The notes beneath the pieces are model-generated. The model was not told the origin of the DNA. It saw only the letters and a list, made by a program, of their open reading frames with translations, and searched no databases. Below, one piece after another: positions 12,101 to 24,485 of a DNA stretch of 64,000 bases. Numbering within the stretch: the first letter of the stretch is position 1; each line of letters begins with the position of its first letter. Source of the DNA: Zygnema cylindricum (taxonomy: Eukaryota; Streptophyta; Zygnematophyceae; Zygnematales; Zygnemataceae); the NCBI GenBank assembly GCA_037447655.1, contig JBBHKE010002838.1, forward strand, positions 175,939 to 239,938, in the 5' to 3' direction. The position numbers and the translations under genes were made by a program.

Positions 12101-13557
12101 CTGTTTCAAACTCTTTTTCATCTAAGACAGTTGTAGAGACGAGGTTCTTGCTAAGCTGTGGAATGTGAAGGACATCTGACAGTGCTACAATTGAGGCCTT
12201 TCCATAAACTAGAACCTTTAAATCATTAGATCTAACAAGACTTGTGGTTTCTACTCTACAATCTCTGTACTCTATCTCGAGTGTTGGAATTTTCCTCAAT
12301 TTAGTCAACCACCTCTTATTCTTGCATATGTGCATTGAGGCCCCTGATTTTATGATCCACCCATCCTCGGGTGGGTCTCTCCTACCTTCGAAAGCACACT
12401 CTCTCTTTGTGGAATCTTGGTATGCTTCTCAGTGGTTTTTCGATTAAGGAGGAGTTCCTCAAGCTCTTCTTCCGGTTCGGTTGCTTCATCTTCTTCCTCG
12501 TGATGGACCTGAGTCAGAAAAGCCATTTTCTTTCCTCCATCCCTTGAGGTTCATTTTCCATCTTTTAGGTGGAGATTTGCAAGTTTGACACAATCTGCCA
12601 TGTAATGACCGGGTTACTTGTAGAAGTGACATAGTCCACCTCGAGGAGCTCCTCTCCCCTGTCAGTCAAATCTGCCACATCCTTATCCTCTTCCTCCAAA
12701 ATATCGATAGGGATCCTTTCTTTTTTTCTCATCACGCTTTAGCCAATCAGATCATGCAGTCAATGCTTCCACACTTAGACTTTTTCTCCTAAGTTTTATT
12801 GTGCTCTCTTTCACTAAAATCATCCTCACAGTATCATCCCAATTCCAATTGCTATCACCTATATCCTTCAATCCGTTAATGATATTCTCATACTCTTTAG
12901 GTAGTTTTATCATCAATGTATTTACTCTTTGTCACTCAGACCATGAGTTACCTGCACTCTCTATTTCTTGAAATAATGCTTCTAAATCACTGCAATAATC
13001 ATTCATACTTCTTCCTTTATAAGTATAGTCTGCAATCTTATTTTATGTCAGCTATTGCTGCTGCAATGATCCACTCTTATATTTCATAACTAGTGAAACC
13101 TTAACATGAGAGGAAAATTTGATGATTAAAAGGAATGGTAATGCCTTTCACTACACTTTTGAGAATTAAAAGCTTAGCAACCTTGTCGTTATAGTTCCAC
13201 TTTTCATACTCTAAACCGTTCGGTCTAACTCCTTGTCACTGTTGCTGCTGGTGCTACTGCCTGTATCGTCCTTGACAATGGAGTCCCTCGAGATACGACT
13301 CCTCTGTTTTCTCCATCTATGACAATTTCCTCCGCTTCCTCAACATCATCATTTATGGTGGCAAATGTTATGGCTGGTGTTGTGGTGCAGGTGCCACAAA
13401 AACGTGTTCCTCCAAACCTTCGAGGAGGTGGGCATCAAATTTCTCTTGTCATTATGCCCTATAGGTGCTTCACAAAGAGTCTCCCCTCCATCATCAACTC
13501 CCAATAAAGAAGTCCGATCCATCAAATATGGGAACCCAAGAGGATGGGCCCATAACC
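9175..13557 (-). pseudogene. Copia E2 gag-pol (broken)
   Basis: Minus strand, from the primer site at 13557 leftward: gag, protease, integrase, RT, RNase H, ending at 9175 with CRENCGLKLKSD, almost the end of copia G, its close relative. Protease (about 12350) reads IIKSGASMHIC, so the DSG active-site Asp is replaced. Integrase C-terminal part is at 11393-11139, an acidic Glu/Lys-rich linker at 11110-10787, RT about 10650-9850 and RNase H 9540-9175. The RT catalytic box is YVDG (10158-10169) instead of YVDD. Many stops and frameshifts. The element lies between a 3' LTR fragment (8491-9161) and a 5' LTR fragment (13558-13672). Confidence 0.82.
13543..13557 (-). promoter_or_regulatory. Primer binding site of E2 (half-tRNA-iMet type)
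   Basis: On the minus strand GGTTATGGGCCCATC directly follows the LTR end (...AATTGCA). It matches the reverse complement of the anticodon arm of plant initiator tRNA-Met at 14 of 15 bases. Confidence 0.75.
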
Positions 13558-13672
13558 TGCAATTTTGTGGTCTCTATTGCAATTCTGTGGTCTTTATTGA
13601 CCCACTGAATGAGCAGCCAATTCAAAGCCTCTAAGATAATGTATGCCCCTTCCACTTTTCCAATGAATTAGT
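13558..13672 (-). repeat. 5' LTR of E2, truncated
   Basis: Starts TGCAATTTTGTGGTC next to the E2 primer site, with its terminal 20 bp duplicated in tandem (13558-13577 and 13578-13597). It is cut at 13673 by the 5' LTR of E3. The duplication adds a TAG to the gag start of E2. Confidence 0.7.
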
Positions 13673-14683
13673 TGTAGAAATATGGTTTCTGTTAGGTATT
13701 TTTCTAGATATGATTAGTTTAAAATAAAAAAGTAAAGATGCAAAGGCAGCCTGCCTCTTACTCCACTCTCAAGTCCCCACACTTGTCCTAGTCATTTAAG
13801 ACTGCAAGAGAGTTAGAGCCATTGCTGCCTAAATTTTCTAAGGAGCAAGGAGCAGTCCAAGTTAGACTTACTTAAACGGCAGGCGGAACCAAGATTTGAT
13901 TGTAGTACCTATCCTCCGTTAGAGTAGCGGGTAGCCGTTAGCTTTATCCTATAGTCTAGGTAATGTGCTTAGATATATAGGGTACGATACCTAATTAAAC
14001 ATATACACCTAGGGAATTTCATTTAACTGATAGAACAAACTTTAGAGCATAGATTCTATTGTATATTAAATACCGCATGAAACAAAAGTTGCGAACATTT
14101 ATTTCGATAACTTGTATTAAAAGCCAATTTAGATCGGATAGCCATGGTGCGAGCCGATATCGCGGAATGGTCGCTTTGGCGGTTTTCGGTCACATCCACA
14201 CTAGATGACACGTGGTAGTATCTTATTGATTTGCGGCATCTCCGGGGAGCATCAAGACTAGTTTGGATGTGACATGCTTCAAATTCATGGTTATGCCGTA
14301 CAGTGGCCTTACAAAAAGTTACTCCGGCATTAGTACCTTTTTGTACTGCACAATCATTTAAATGGTGTCGTACTTCAGTAGAAGTGGGTTCAAAGAGGAG
14401 TTTAGGACTTAGACAATTCTTAGGTAGGCGCCTCTTTCTCACAGTGCATCTGTATAAGAAGGTCAAATTTGACCATTGAAAACTAACAACTAAGAGAGCA
14501 AATTGCTTGATTCTTTTTGTGACAGGCTCAAGTGAGTCTTGCCTTTATTGGGTTGAAGTCAGGTCAATCTGTTGCTTGCCAGGGTGGCAGTCAGTCTTGT
14601 TCAAACTCAAAGGGGTTAGGGCTAGCCTAGGGGCTTTATGAGAGCTGCCTAGATTGAGGACCTATATAGGTCTCAGATTTAAA
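13673..14683 (+). repeat. 5' LTR of copia E3
   Basis: TGTAGAAATATGG...GGTATTTTTCTAG resembles the E7 LTR start TGTTGAAATCACTAG...GGTATTTTCTAGG. Its right end AGATTTAA abuts a primer site. It holds the family U3 motifs (GTACCTTTTTGTACTGCACA near 14332-14351), a leader hairpin pair near 14525-14565, and a decayed antisense tRNA-like stretch (13900-13960). The closing CA has become AA. Confidence 0.65.
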
Positions 14684-14698
14684 AGTTATGGGCCCACC
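14684..14698 (+). promoter_or_regulatory. Primer binding site of E3
   Basis: AGTTATGGGCCCACC: 14 of 15 bases match the half-tRNA-iMet site, directly after the LTR and in frame with gag (V-M-G-P-P-S). Confidence 0.75.
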
Positions 14699-15451
14699 CT
14701 CTATGGTGCCCATATTTAGCGAAACTAGCTTCATATACAGGGAGAGTATGATGACAAGAGCTTTGTGTGAGAAAAGGTCTTGGGGGATAATGAGCGAACA
14801 AGTGAGGCGTCCGTCAAGTCTAGGAATTCCTCCAAGGTTTCAAGAAAGCATGTTTACGAGGAAAGCAGATCAAGCTCCACACGAGGAGACGGAGGACAAG
14901 GAAAGTATTATGATGGACAAGGGGAAAGAAAAGGAGACAATCAGACCGATAGCAACACCTATAGTAACCGGTTCGGCATTGATGTCACATGTTCCGAGGA
15001 ACGAAGAAAATTTTATTGATACCTGGGACTATAAAAACATGGCGGCAAAACACTTCATCCTTCGTCATCTCACTCAAAGTTTTACATCACCTCATTTGCT
15101 AGTGAAAAGGGCATCCGATCTATGGGTGGTACTCATAGAAATATACCGAAGTGGTACGATTCATCAACTATATTTGGCAAATCAGAAAATTTGATGCATA
15201 TAAATATAAATGAGGGAAGATGCTAGATTTCTTTAATGAGCTTGCAACACTTTTTATGGAGCTAGAGAGTGCTAGAAAGGTAGAAACTCAAAAGATAAAA
15301 GTTAACAGTTTACTCATGAAGTTACCCGATGAGTATGAGAATATAGTTAACCATATACAAGATCTCATGGACTCTACTTGGACATAGAATTTTGTGGTAG
15401 GGATGATTCTCGTCCGAGAAAATACGATAGAGATCCGAAGGGGAGGTAAGA

Positions 15452-16630
15452 TGTAATTCTATGGGCTCCATTACCACACAAAATTCGCAGGTCCAAAAAA
15501 CTAATCTAGATAGTGTCGACTCCAAGTTGATATAAACCCAAATGATTGACCCCTTGAGAATCAGAATCCCATTACAACTTCACACCAATGAAATAAGACT
15601 TTCTGTGTGCTCAGTTCCACCACATAATGCAAATTTAGAATATGAGTTTTGGACAAATTCACCCACTTTGACTTTCCCTTAGAAATGCAGCCACCCTGGC
15701 AGGCACAAACTCTGACCGACTACACCCATTTGTAGCGTGGACTCCTCTGAGTCCACAACAAAAAGAATCAGTGAAAATGGTCAGCTGAATTGATAGTTAT
15801 GACCGGCCAAAGTTTGTCTTTTATACAATATGCCCTCTAGGAGAGGCGGCTACCTACCAGAAATATTGTAAGTCCTATCTCTCTCTAAGACTCTATCTAC
15901 TGACGTACGACACCAATCACTTTACTGTGTCGTACAAAAAAGTACAGGTGCCGGTGTACTTTCTGTACGACCATCGTACGATATGGCCGAAATGTCGACG
16001 CATGTCATATGTGTATTTGTTCCCGTAATCTTCGGAGTCGCCGCAATCCAATGTTGACGTGTCACTTGACGTGGCGATGACCGTAAAACGCCAAAATTAC
16101 ATATAATGCGATCGCGGCCCCTATCGTGGCCGTCCGATCAAATCCGACTATATTTCTAGCCGTTGAAAAATAGACGCGCGGTATTTATTTCGCGGTCGAA
16201 ACAAATGCACGGTATCAGTTTTGTACAATACATAAAACCGTACTCTGTACTATCTATAACTATATCTATGCACAACGTTTATACTTCCCGTTAAATGAAC
16301 TAGCCTACGTGTAACTATTGAAGTATTTATCAAACCCCATATATGCTAGTACTAGCCCTGGATTAAACTGATATTGCTACCGGCTAACAGAATATTGACG
16401 GACGGCACTTACCAAGATAAAATCCTGGGTCCGTCAATATCCATTTTAGTAAACCTACCCTTTATCTACACCTGTCTCTTTGGAGAGCTTAGGCAGCCAT
16501 GGCTCTAGCTCCCTTTCCAGCCTTTAGTGACTACAACAAGTGTGGGGGCTTGGAGAAAGGAGTCAGAGGCAGACTGCCTCTGCTCTTTTTCTATCCTAAT
16601 AAAGACCTAGAAAATACTCAAATATTAACA
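15452..16630 (-). repeat. Solo LTR E4 inside E3 gag
   Basis: TGTAATTCTATGG...AATATTAACA. Flanked by TAAGA (15447-15451) and GAAGA (16631-16635), a 5-bp target duplication with one change, and E3 gag can be aligned on both sides, so this is an insertion later reduced to one LTR. Minus orientation: the minus strand ends MEPIEL plus CA (the gag start). It carries hairpins TGGACTC-AGAG-GAGTCCA and CTACA...TGTAG, and a GTAC inverted repeat at 15929-15971. Confidence 0.72.
15929..15971. promoter_or_regulatory. GTAC-based inverted repeat in U3 (E4)
   Basis: GTCGTACAAAAAAGTAC and, 10 bp on, GTACTTTCTGTACGAC form a near-perfect inverted repeat of about 16 bp per arm. The same design stands upstream of the TATA box in the other copia LTRs. 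It could be an enhancer or an RNA hairpin; function unknown. Confidence 0.55.
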
Positions 16631-16684
16631 GAAGAGTGAACAAGCCTTGGTAGCCGAGACTGATTGGAGGTATAATGATCTATG

Positions 16685-17718
16685 TGCAATTCTAAGACCT
16701 CCATAGGTCCTCATAATGGTCAGCTCGCAAGAAGCCCTTAGGATAACCCTGACCCCTTTGTGTTTCAACAAGAATATTTGCCACCCTGGCAGGCAAAAAA
16801 TCTGACCACCTCCACCTGTGGGAAGACCACACTCCCTTGAATCTCTGAATTTGCTTCCTTGAGCAGTAAATTATGAAGGGTCAAAGTTGATCATTTGTTA
16901 AGAAGCACTCTACGAGAGGGACGGCTACCTACAAAATTTTCTAAGTCTTTAATCCCTATGTAAACCCTTTACTTCTAGAGTACGGCACAAATCAGAAGAC
17001 TATGTTGTATAGAAAGGTACAGGTGCCGTAATTCTTTGTGTACGCCCATCGTTTAACATGGCCAAAATGTCAACGTCTGCCATATTCGGATTGGTTCCCA
17101 TATTCTCCGGAGATGCCACAAGCCAATGAGGTTGTGCCACGTGTACTTGGTGGTGACCAAAAACCGCCAAAAGGCTTGTTCCGCGATATCGGCACGTATC
17201 GTGGCTGTTCGATCAAAACCGACTTTAAACTCTAGGCGTCGAAAATAAATGCGGGATATTGGTTTCGCCATCGAAACAAATGCTCGGTATTTGTTTCGCG
17301 AAGTACCGTAAGCCGTACTTATACAATAATTGTGTCTATGTGCCACAAGTCTATTCGCGTCGTTAAATGAATTTATCTATGTGCACATCTTTAAATATTT
17401 AACGAACCCTATATACCTCAGCACTAGTCTTAGATTATAGGACAAAGTTACTGTTGACTTTGACCGACGATAGATACTTGGATCAAATCCTACATTTGTC
17501 AAGTAACTTTTGGTAAACCTACCAAAAAACTACTGCCTGTCTCTCTCTCTAGACCCCATAGGGAGCCATGGCCCTAGCTCCCTCTCTAACCTTTAGTGAC
17601 TGCGACAAGTGAAGGAGTTGAAGAGAGGAGTTCGAGGCTGACTATCTTTGCTTCTTTTATGCATTTTATTTTACATATTCAAACGTAGAAAATACTAAAA
17701 GAACAATTAATTTCTACA
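16685..17718 (-). repeat. 3' LTR of copia E5
   Basis: TGCAATTCTAAGACC...AATTTCTACA, beside a decayed purine tract (CTCCTCTTAT). The minus strand ends MEVLEL plus CA (gag start in U5). Contains GTGCCACGTGTAC (G-box) near 17134 and a decayed leader hairpin pair near 16800-16845. Confidence 0.72.
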
Positions 17719-19400
17719 CTCCTCTTATTTTCTAGTTACTTTTCAATTTAAGATTATAACTCCCTTTTCGAAACTCCCCTAACTTCCCATTTTTAGGTCG
17801 ATTAGAGTGGTATCCATTTGGAATCTTTCTTACATGTTTCCAAAGGCCTCTTGCTATGTTAATCTGATAATCTTTCTATCTTTATCTCTCCCTACTTGAA
17901 TTCCCAAAATATACCTTGCTTCTCCCATATCCTTCATCTCAAATCTCTTTTTAATTTTATCCATAGATTTACTTAAAACAACCAAATCATCAACATAAAT
18001 TACAATGAAGATAAATCTTCCATCATCTTCAAACAAATCAATTGAGTGATCTGAGCTGATCCAAATGTATCCAAAACTTGTAAAAAAACTCATCGAGCTT
18101 CTTATTCTATTGCCTGGGCACCTGTTTCAACCAATACAAAGATTTGATTAATCGGAATACCTTGCTCTCCTCCTCTTGCTCCGATATTCATTCGGGCTGT
18201 CGCATAAAAATCTCCTCTTCCAACTCTCCATGTAGGAAGGTTGTCTTGATGTCCATTTGATCTACTTCCATGTCTTATGTTGCTGCCAGACTGAGAAATA
18301 TGTGGATGGAGGGAGGGAAACCTGACGACCGGGGCAAATGTCTCCTCGTAGTCAATTCCCTCTTTTTGAGTGAATCCCTTAGCCACTAACTGAGCTTTCT
18401 AGCGCTCAATGGTGTTATCCTGGTCAAGTTTCCGTTTAAATATCCACTTACACCCGATTGGCTTTCTGTCGGAGGAAAATCCACCATCTCCCATGTATCG
18501 GCTGCCATAATTGAGGCCATCTCCTCATTAATAATTGTCTACAACCAGTTCCTCTTTGGACAATTAATTGCCTCATTATAAGTTTGAGGTCCATCGGGGT
18601 GAGACAGTTTGGTTACCTTGTTGTTAACTTGTCTCTTTTATTGTATTTTGCTGCTTCTCCTTTCTCCTTCAAATTCTGTTGTCGGAATAGATAGCTCTCG
18701 TGGATTATTCCGAATAGTTTCGACTTCCCCCCTATCCTTCGATTCCGGGTCTATTTCCACCACGTCTTCTGTTTTGGTTGGAGTTGTTACTAGGGGTTCC
18801 ACAGTTGAGTCCTTCTTGATCTGATGTGTACCTGCAAGATCATCATCTTCTTGAAAACTTGGATAGTTAAGAAGCTTAAAGTCATCAAAATTTTCTGACT
18901 TAAATCTGATTTTGATTGTCTTTGTATGCTTAAAATGATCTATAGATTTCCCTTTATCCATAACCACAAGATGCTTCACTAGGATTATATCTTCTCTCTT
19001 GAGATCATAGACTCTATATCCTTTAACATCTTCATCATATCCAAGCAGATATCGTAGTTTTCCTTATGGATCTAACTTCGAATTTGACTGATTTTTGTCT
19101 AGACTGAACACTTGACTACCAAAAACCTTTAAGAGTGAAACATATATTTTTCGGCTGGTCTATCTCTCATAAGGTGTTTTGGCCTTTTACTGCCAAGGTA
19201 AGAACTCTATTCTTGAGATAATTTGCACATCTCATTGCATCAGCCCAAAATCTCTTTCCTATCTTCTAATTCGACTGAAACTATCAGTTAGTGTTCTATT
19301 TAACCTCTCGGCTACACCATTTTGCTTAGGATTTTCTGGAACTGTCTTTTGGTGTTGTACTCTATCTTCTCTCAAAAAATCATCAAACTGATTAGAGTTA
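17719..19400 (-). pseudogene. Copia E5 pol fragment (RT and part of integrase)
   Basis: Right after the LTR the RNase H region is deleted and the sequence jumps into RT near 17740. RT keeps an intact YVDD box (17996-18007), DMGEARYILGIQVGRD downstream, and a linker with RRSSKIQ near 18640. The integrase C-terminal part reads to 19390 (NQFDDFL). It then ends where the LTR of E6 starts. Numerous stops. No gag or protease present. It is a dead 5'-truncated copy. Confidence 0.75.
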
Positions 19401-20455
19401 TGCAACTGTGAGACCTCCTTTGGTACTCAGAATAGGCAGCTCACCCGAAGCCTCTGTGATAGCCTAAACCCTTTGCACTTTGCACAGCTTTGACACCCTT
19501 TGCACTTTGCACAGCTTTGAGTGTCACCTTGACAGACACATAACTGACCTAACTTCACCCCATTGAAGGCAAGACTCCCTTGAGTCTACCACAAAAAGAA
19601 GACCACAAAAAGAATCAGGCAATTTGCTCCCCTAAGCAGTAAATTATGAATAGCCAGAAATAGCTTATAAATACAGATGCCCTGAGGGAGAGAGGCGGCT
19701 ACATGTATAATGTCTAAGTCCTAAATCTCTCTCTAAACCCCTTTCTACTAAAGTATGGTACCAATCATAAGACTGTGCAGTACAGTTAGAGTAGAGGTGC
19801 CGGAGTACTTTCTGTACGGCTACTGTACCACAAGGCTATAAAGGTGACACCTGTCACATTTGGACTTGTTGTGATGCTCCCTAGAGATTCCCTAAGTAAA
19901 TGAGATGCCGCCACGTGTTATCATATGTGACTATGACCGCAAATAGCCAAAGAAGCCATTCTGCGATGCCGACTCGCACTACGACCCTCCGATCCGAAGT
20001 TGGCTTTTGATACAAGCCGTCGAAACAAATGTTCGTAACATTTGTTTTGTCCGGTACATAAAGTACAACTTAATCTATGCCCTATATTCCATTCATCCTG
20101 TTTAATGCCATTTTCTACGTGTATAAGTTTAAATAGGTATCACATCCTATATATCCTAACACTGTTCTTAGGCTATAGGACAAAGCTAACGACTACTTTC
20201 ACAATCTAGGTACTAGGAACAAATCTTGGGTCCGTGAAACCTTTTTGGTAAATCTACTAACTTCTCCTTCCTGTCTGTTTCAGACAACATAGATAGCCAT
20301 GGCTCTACCTCCCTATCCAGTCTTCAGTGAGTGCGACAAGTGTGGGTACTTCAGAGAGGAGTTAGAGGTAGGCTGTCTCTGTTTCTTTTCTCCCTCTTTA
20401 TTTTACAACCCGCAAACCTAGAAAATACTACAAAAAAAAACCACTAATTTCTACA
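19401..20455 (-). repeat. 3' LTR of copia E6
   Basis: TGCAACTGTGAGACC...AATTTCTACA next to CTCCTCTTATTTCCTAG, the same design as E5. It contains a 27-bp tandem duplication (19468-19521), leader hairpins AGACTC-AAGG-GAGTCT and CTTCA...TGAAG (read on the minus strand near 19545-19590), and a CCACGTG G-box near 19907. Confidence 0.75.
19468..19521. repeat. 27-bp tandem duplication in E6 LTR
   Basis: ACCCTTTGCACTTTGCACAG... at 19468 recurs at 19495; the unit ends GCTTTGAC or GCTTTGAG. Confidence 0.9.
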
Positions 20456-23400
20456 CTCCTCTTATTTCCTAGTCACCTTTCAGTTTGGCACCACACGTTT
20501 CCCTACAAAAGTTTAAATTAGGAGATGGTATAGGCTTGGTCATCATGTTTGCTACCATTTCACTGTCTGGCCTATACTCTAAACTTATTATTTTATCCTC
20601 TACTTTTTTTCTAACACAACTAAGTCTGCTGTCCATGTGTTTGGCTTAAAAGTGATGTCTAGGATTGGCAACAATTGCTATGGCTGCCTGATTATCACAA
20701 AATATCTTCTACACACCATATTTAAGATGACCCAGCTCACCAAGCAAGGGCCTAACCCACATCAGTTCTTTTACAGCAGTGCAAGAGGCCTAGTACTCAG
20801 CCTCCCTAGTGGACTGAGCAATAACCTTTTAATGTTTGCTACTCTAGCAGCAAGCCCCATCACCCACATATAATACATATCTAGAAGTACACCTCCTCAT
20901 AAAAGCATCCCCATAACTAGCATCACTCTAAGTGGTGATGTCAGTGTTGTCCCCACCCAAATGTAACCATAGATCCCTAGTCCCTACAAGATATCTAAGA
21001 ACTCTCTTAGCTGCCTCTTTATCTTTTTTGGTTGGAGCATTTAAACTTCTACTCAATATTCCTAGAGCTGCAGCTAAATCTGGCCTGGTATAGTTGATAA
21101 AGTAGATTAAACTTCCCACTGCCTATCTGTAAAGATTTGAATGCATGAACTTCTTCTCTTCAGGTCCTAACTCATCATCCAGGATTATAACTCTTTCCAC
21201 ACTCCCCTCACTTCCCTTCTTTAGCTCCATAGGAGTTCTACAACTATTAGCTTTATCCATTTGGAATCTTTCTAGCATATTCCCAATGGCCTCTTTCAAA
21301 GATAATCGATTATCTTCTTATCTCTGTCTCTCTCTACCTGAATTCCCAAAATATACATTTCCTCTCCTATATCTTTCATCTCAAATCTCCCTTTAACATA
21401 TGTTTTGAGTTTATTAATCATGTCCATGGATTTACTTAAAACCAACAAATCGTCAATATAAATTGCAATAAAAATGATTCCTTCCTCATCTTCAAACTGG
21501 TAAATTGAGTGATATGAGCTGATCCTTTTATATCCTAGACTAGTAAGAAACTCATCGAGTTTCTTCTTCTACCGTCGGGGCGCCTATTTCACGACATAGA
21601 GAGATTTGATCAGCCGGCATACCTTTCTCTCATCTCCCTGTTCCACAAAGCATTCACGTTGCCGCATGAAGATCTCCTTTCTAGCTCTAAATGGAAGAAG
21701 GTTGTTTTGATGTCCATCTGGTGCACCTGCATGTCTTCTACTAGCCGCGAGAGTGAGAAGTATTTGGACTAAGGGAAACCTGACGACCCGAACAAAGGTC
21801 TCCTCGTTGTCTGTTCCCTCTTTCTATAAAAATCCTTTTGTCACTAATCGGGCCTTATAGTGCTCAATGGTATTATCTGGGTTAAGTTTCAACTTGAATA
21901 CCCATTTGCATCCTATCGGCTTTCTGTGAGGTGGACAATCCACCAACTCCCAAGTATCGGCCGCCATGATTGAGGCCATTTCCTTTTTGATGGCTGTTTT
22001 CTACTAGTTTCTCTTAATTCATTGCCTCTTTGTAAGTTTTAGGTTCATCCGGATGAGATAATCTGGTTACCTTGTTGTTGACTTGTTTTTTTTGCAGCCT
22101 TTTGCTGCTCCTTCTTCCTCCCTCAAACTCTGCCGTTGGTATAGATGGCTCTCTTGTGTTTAACAGTTTCAACTTCTCCCCTCTCTCTTGGTTTCGGTTC
22201 CATTGCCAACACGTCTTCCGCTTTTAGACGAGGTGTCTATTGAGGTTCCACAGTGTGTTCCTTTTCAATCAGATAGATCATCATAATCTCGAAAAAACAT
22301 GGATAATTAGGGGGGTCAAAGTTATCAATTTTTTTTGATTCAAACCTGATTTTGATTGACTTTGTATACTTAAAGGGATCTATAGACTTCCTTTCATCCA
22401 TCACGACTAGATGTTTTACTATAATTACATCTTGTCTCTTAAGATCATAGACTCTAAACCCCTTTACATCTTCATCATATCATAGATGATATCTCGGTTT
22501 TCCTTTCGGAACTAATTTCTAGTTTGACCGATCTGTGTGTAGGCTGAACACCAGGCTACAGAAAACCTTTAAGTGTGAAACATCTGGTTTTCTGCTAGTC
22601 CATCTCTCATAAGGTGTTTGGCCTTTTACAGCCAAAGTAAGAACTCTATTCTTGAGATAATTTGCACAGTTCATTTCTTCGACCCAAAATCTTTTTTTTA
22701 TCTTCTTATCAGACAACATACTGCTGGCACTATCACTTAGTGTCCTATTTAACCTCTCGGCTACACCGTTGTGCTCAAGATTTTCAGGGACTGTCGTTTA
22801 GGGTTTTACTCGATCTTCTCTAAAAAAATCCTCAAACTGATTAGAGGGGTACTCCCCTCCATTATCACTCCTTACTCCCTTAATAGCGGTTTCATGGAGT
22901 ATGTCACTCCATGTTTTATATTCCTTAAAGACCTGTGGAGCTCTGATTAATTTTTTAGAAAATACAATCTTGAATAGCGAGACCAATCGTTGGTGATAGT
23001 CATGATAAACCTCTTACCTCCGGGTGAGGGCACTTTAGCCGATTCCCATATATCAATGTTTACAAGATCTATCACTTTTTCCCCTTTATAAGTGGCTACC
23101 TTTGGAAAGGGTAACTTGTGTGCCTTGCCTTGAGCACACCCACTACTGTCACTTACATTTTCATTTTCTCCAAAGTGAATCCCTTCCACTACCACATCTT
23201 TTTCATTACTTTCAACCTATCTAAATGCACATATCCAAGTCTCTTATGCCATAACATAATATCATGAACACCAACATAATAAAATTTCTTCTTTACATTA
23301 CTTAAGATTAGCCTAAATATTCCTTGGCTACACTTTTCAGCAATGAAATACACTTCTTCGTGAAAACTAGCAGTAAAGATTCCCTTTCTAGTGCTTGTGT

Positions 23401-23839
23401 CAAAACCCTTATCAACAAACACAGATGTTGAGATAAGATTTTTGTTGAATTCATGAATAAACAGCACATCAGAGAATGTAGCTATGGATGTTTATCCTTC
23501 CACTTATACTTTCAGATCTACCGATCCCACAAAAGTAGTAGTGACTACCCTCCCATCTCCGTACTCTATCCCTACAATGGGAATCTTTCTTAATTTAGTA
23601 AACATGTGTTTGTCCTTGCACATGTGCATAGAGGCACCTGAATCCACAATCCAACATGCTTCACCTTTCAATCCACCGTAAGCACATTTGTGCTTTCGTG
23701 GAATTTCGACCTCGTTTTTTGCCTCCAACTCTTCATCCAACAAGAGCTCATCGTCCTCGTCCTCGAATTCCTCTTCGTGTACCTACGTCACAAGGGAATT
23801 TTTCTTTTCTCTTGGCGGTCTTACCTGTTTAAAGACTTG
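20456..23839 (-). pseudogene. Copia E6 pol (protease to RNase H), 5' end missing
   Basis: Minus-strand order from the right: nucleocapsid/protease junction (about 23800), protease (WIVDSGASMHMC near 23640, active Asp intact), integrase zinc region (LWHKRLGYVHLDRL and SGCAQGKAHKLPF), catalytic core with IDIW, VRSDNGGEY and NGVAER (all three acidic residues visible), linker, RT with YIDD at 21449-21460, then RNase H to about 20470. Stops and shifts interrupt it at many points, so no single frame is longer than about 90 codons. Gag and 5' LTR are lacking where E7 begins. Despite decay its catalytic residues are better kept than in E2, E7 or E9. Confidence 0.8.
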
Positions 23840-24044
23840 TTTTTTGATAAAATCACTAGATTTAGTGGGTATTTTTTAGGTCTTAATAGATTAAAAGTAA
23901 AAGGAAAAAGCGTAGGCAACCTGCCTCCACCTCCTCTTTCTAGCCCCCATACTTGTTGTAGTCACTGAACAAAAGTGAGGGAGGTGGAGCCATGACTGCC
24001 TCAGCTCCATAGGCAGGACTAAAGAGTGACATAAGTAACTCCTT

Positions 24045-24125
24045 AAAAAAAAGGTAGAGTGTGGCAGGCCTCAAACCTCTGACCGGCAGAGCGAGGCGTA
24101 GCCGTCAGCTCTAACCAGTATGTCG
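24045..24125 (-). promoter_or_regulatory. Antisense tRNA-like unit in E7 5' LTR
   Basis: Read on the minus strand: ACTGGTTAGAGCTGACGG (D-arm/A-box-like), then a B-box-like GGTTTGAGGCC (24067-24077), then T8 (24045-24052) as a Pol III type stop. The B box is mutated relative to the E9 copy. No clear anticodon stem. Confidence 0.5.
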
Positions 24126-24385
24126 TAGGAGTTAGTTAGAGTACATAGGGTTTGAATGCTATTTAAACATTATTTAAGAACATTTAGCCGATTAACAGAA
24201 TTAAAGATAAAGAACATATATACTAGTTGGAATATTGTGCGAACAAAAACCCGCACAAAACTAATGTACCGCACATTTGTTTTAATGGCTAGTATTAAAA
24301 GCTAATTTGGATCCAACGGCACGCATCATCGCCGAGATCACGAAATGGCCGCTATGGCATTTTTTGGGCGAAACATGACCTGGCA

Positions 24386-24393
24386 CCACGTGG
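24386..24393. promoter_or_regulatory. G-box palindrome in U3 of E7
   Basis: CCACGTGG. The same 8-mer is at 30832-30839 (E7 3' LTR), 34566-34573 (E9), 55315-55322 and 60617-60624 (G), always at the same place relative to the GTAC repeat. G-boxes bind bZIP/bHLH factors in plants. Confidence 0.55.
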
Positions 24394-24485
24394 CAAGATA
24401 ACATTGGGAAGCCGGAATCCGGGGGAGCATGAGGACGAGTGTGAATGAGACAGATGTCCACTCCATGGCCTTGTCGTACACAGGC

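Larger units (their letters stand above)
14684..16684 (+). pseudogene. Copia E3 gag fragment, split by solo LTR E4
   Basis: Gag runs 14684-15451 and resumes at 16631-16684 after the solo LTR. Readable parts: VMGPPSMVPIF at the start, a charged stretch (KGKEKETIRPIATP), and the gag helical domain (AKHFILRHLTQSF, ELWVxLIEIYRSGTI.QLYLA, KLPDEYENIVN). At least two stops and a frameshift lie in 15190-15240. Protease, integrase and RT are absent: the sequence is cut at 16685 by the LTR of E5. A structural-protein remnant with no coding capacity. Confidence 0.7.
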
